Assembly: GCA_934636905.1 (NCBI GenBank)
Contig: CAKUBJ010000057.1
Coordinates: forward strand, 1 to 5,641
Source of the DNA: an uncultured Dysosmobacter sp.
GTDB taxonomy: Bacteria; Bacillota; Clostridia; Oscillospirales; Oscillospiraceae
Length of the DNA stretch: 5,641 nucleotides
Direction of reading: 5' to 3'
This document shows positions 5,078-5,641 of this stretch, piece after piece. The notes beneath the pieces were generated by a model. That model was not told the origin of the DNA, did no database searches, and saw nothing but the letters and a program-made list of their open reading frames with translations. How positions within the stretch are numbered: the stretch's first letter is position 1; every line of letters begins with the position of its first letter. Made by a program: the position numbers and the translations under genes.

Positions 5078-5553
5078 CTATTCGATTAAAAAGGCGTGGA
5101 CGGTGACCGTTCCCAAGCCGAATCGACCGCTTTCTGTTTCAGCCCGCCGGCCGGCGTAATGACATAAAAAACCTCCGTATGGCGAAAGGCACCCCCGCAG
5201 AGGGGCATCAACCAAATACCGTTCATGAGCAGAGCGCAAGGCCACCGGATAATTTCCGTTGTCCTCCGCCTGCATCACAGGGTCGTCCACCTCCGCACCG
5301 GGGATATACAGCCACGCCACGGCGTCGTGATTCTTCGCTCTGGCTTCCGCCAACTCTGCCTGTCCACCGAGGGGATAACTTCGCCCGCGGGAGTCGCTGA
5401 TGGCTGAGGCGCAGATGTGCCGGAAGGCGTCCTGCCGGGAATGTCGATAGGCTCCGCCTCTTTCTGATAGCAGCCCATGACTGCCGTGGTCATAGCAAAG
5501 AGAAGGACGGCCATGCAGATGATCGGACGAATGATTCTTGTAATTCTTTTCAT
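5078..5553 (-). pseudogene. Frameshifted, truncated class B sortase-like gene
   Basis: The ATG at 5553 has a strong AAGGAGA site 7 bases before it. The first frame encodes a basic N-terminus and a hydrophobic segment (about residues 6-27, ending MGC, a poor lipobox or simply a membrane anchor), then a Pro/Ser/Thr-rich linker to about residue 66, and stops at 5275. From about 5360 the sense passes to the neighbouring frame (a -1 shift, as after loss of one base): ELAEARAKNHDAVAW then WLYIPGAEVDDPVMQ (within 5323-5258), matching the N-terminal strands of class B sortases (WLYIPGTxIDYPVxQ). That frame ends at 5078. Beyond about 5230 the first frame again looks codable (GGAFRHTEVFYVITPAGGL, stop at 5086), hinting at a second frame change. 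The catalytic His, Cys and Arg of sortases are absent. Intact sortases of this class have 230-300 residues. Either a decayed gene or sequence errors. Confidence 0.6.
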
Positions 5554-5565
5554 AATGCTGTCTCC

Positions 5566-5641
5566 TTACCATCGATTGACAAGGGCAAATACGCCTGCCA
5601 GCGTGTCTTTCCGGCGCTTTTTGCCCTTTTCGTCTTGGCGG
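5566..5641 (-). CDS. C-terminal end of an unidentified gene (5' end outside window)
   Basis: Twenty-four codons are open from the window edge to a TAA at 5568-5566, ending KDTLAGVFALVNRW after a basic Lys/Arg-rich stretch. The stop overlaps the AAGGAGA ribosome binding site of the following sortase-like gene, with 12 bases between stop and ATG, which is common spacing between genes of one operon. The piece is too short to assign to a family, and an open frame of this length could be chance. Confidence 0.4.
   Translation of the reverse strand, partial: RQDEKGKKRRKDTLAGVFALVNRW

Noticed and set aside
5100..5110. Palindrome ACGGTGACCGT as an operator
   Set aside because: Short, lies within the 3' end of the sortase-like remnant, and no matching second copy was seen.
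5581..5628. Inverted repeat AAGGGCAAA ... TTTGCCCTT at the right edge
   Set aside because: The 30-base loop and its place within the open C-terminal codons at the window edge make it more likely coding sequence than a terminator.

Overview
The window looks like chromosomal DNA from a GC-rich, spore-forming member of the Clostridia, most probably an Oscillospiraceae/Ruminococcaceae-type gut anaerobe. The evidence is a complete spoIIAA-spoIIAB-sigF operon, strong AAGGAGG-type ribosome binding sites, Gram-positive LexA boxes, and GC-rich third codon positions. The genus is an inference; no marker here fixes it.

Left part, + strand (1-2759). The window opens inside valS (valyl-tRNA synthetase; only the C-terminal 333 residues are present), which ends at a textbook intrinsic terminator. 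After a gene-free stretch of about 290 bases holding a probable extended -10 promoter comes the spoIIA operon: anti-anti-sigma factor SpoIIAA, anti-sigma kinase SpoIIAB and forespore sigma factor SigF. SpoIIAB binds SigF and phosphorylates SpoIIAA; unphosphorylated SpoIIAA releases SigF in the forespore. All key residues appear intact.

Middle, - strand (2647-4986). Facing spoIIA is a compact three-gene operon: a 40-residue single-span membrane protein, a radical SAM protein of the 'putative DNA modification/repair' family (TIGR03916 type), and its obligate partner (TIGR03915/DUF4130 type). The genes are packed at +3 nt and -4 nt. They are driven by a near-perfect promoter (TTGACA-N17-TATGAT) with one LexA/SOS box filling the spacer and a second just after the predicted start of transcription. 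This is the most interesting part of the window: an uncharacterised DNA-repair pair, apparently under direct SOS control, and led by an undescribed small membrane protein that looks like other SOS-induced small membrane proteins. The last gene runs 113 bp into the 3' end of sigF on the opposite strand, and a possible terminator for it lies inside sigF.

Right part, - strand (5078-5641). A gene with a clean start, ribosome binding site and membrane-anchor segment continues as a sortase-B-like sequence only after a frame change, and stops before any catalytic residues; it looks like a decayed sortase. A short open end of another gene lies immediately upstream of it at the window edge. The 160 bases between the SOS operon and this remnant hold the SOS promoter, an A/T-rich upstream tract and no gene I can support.
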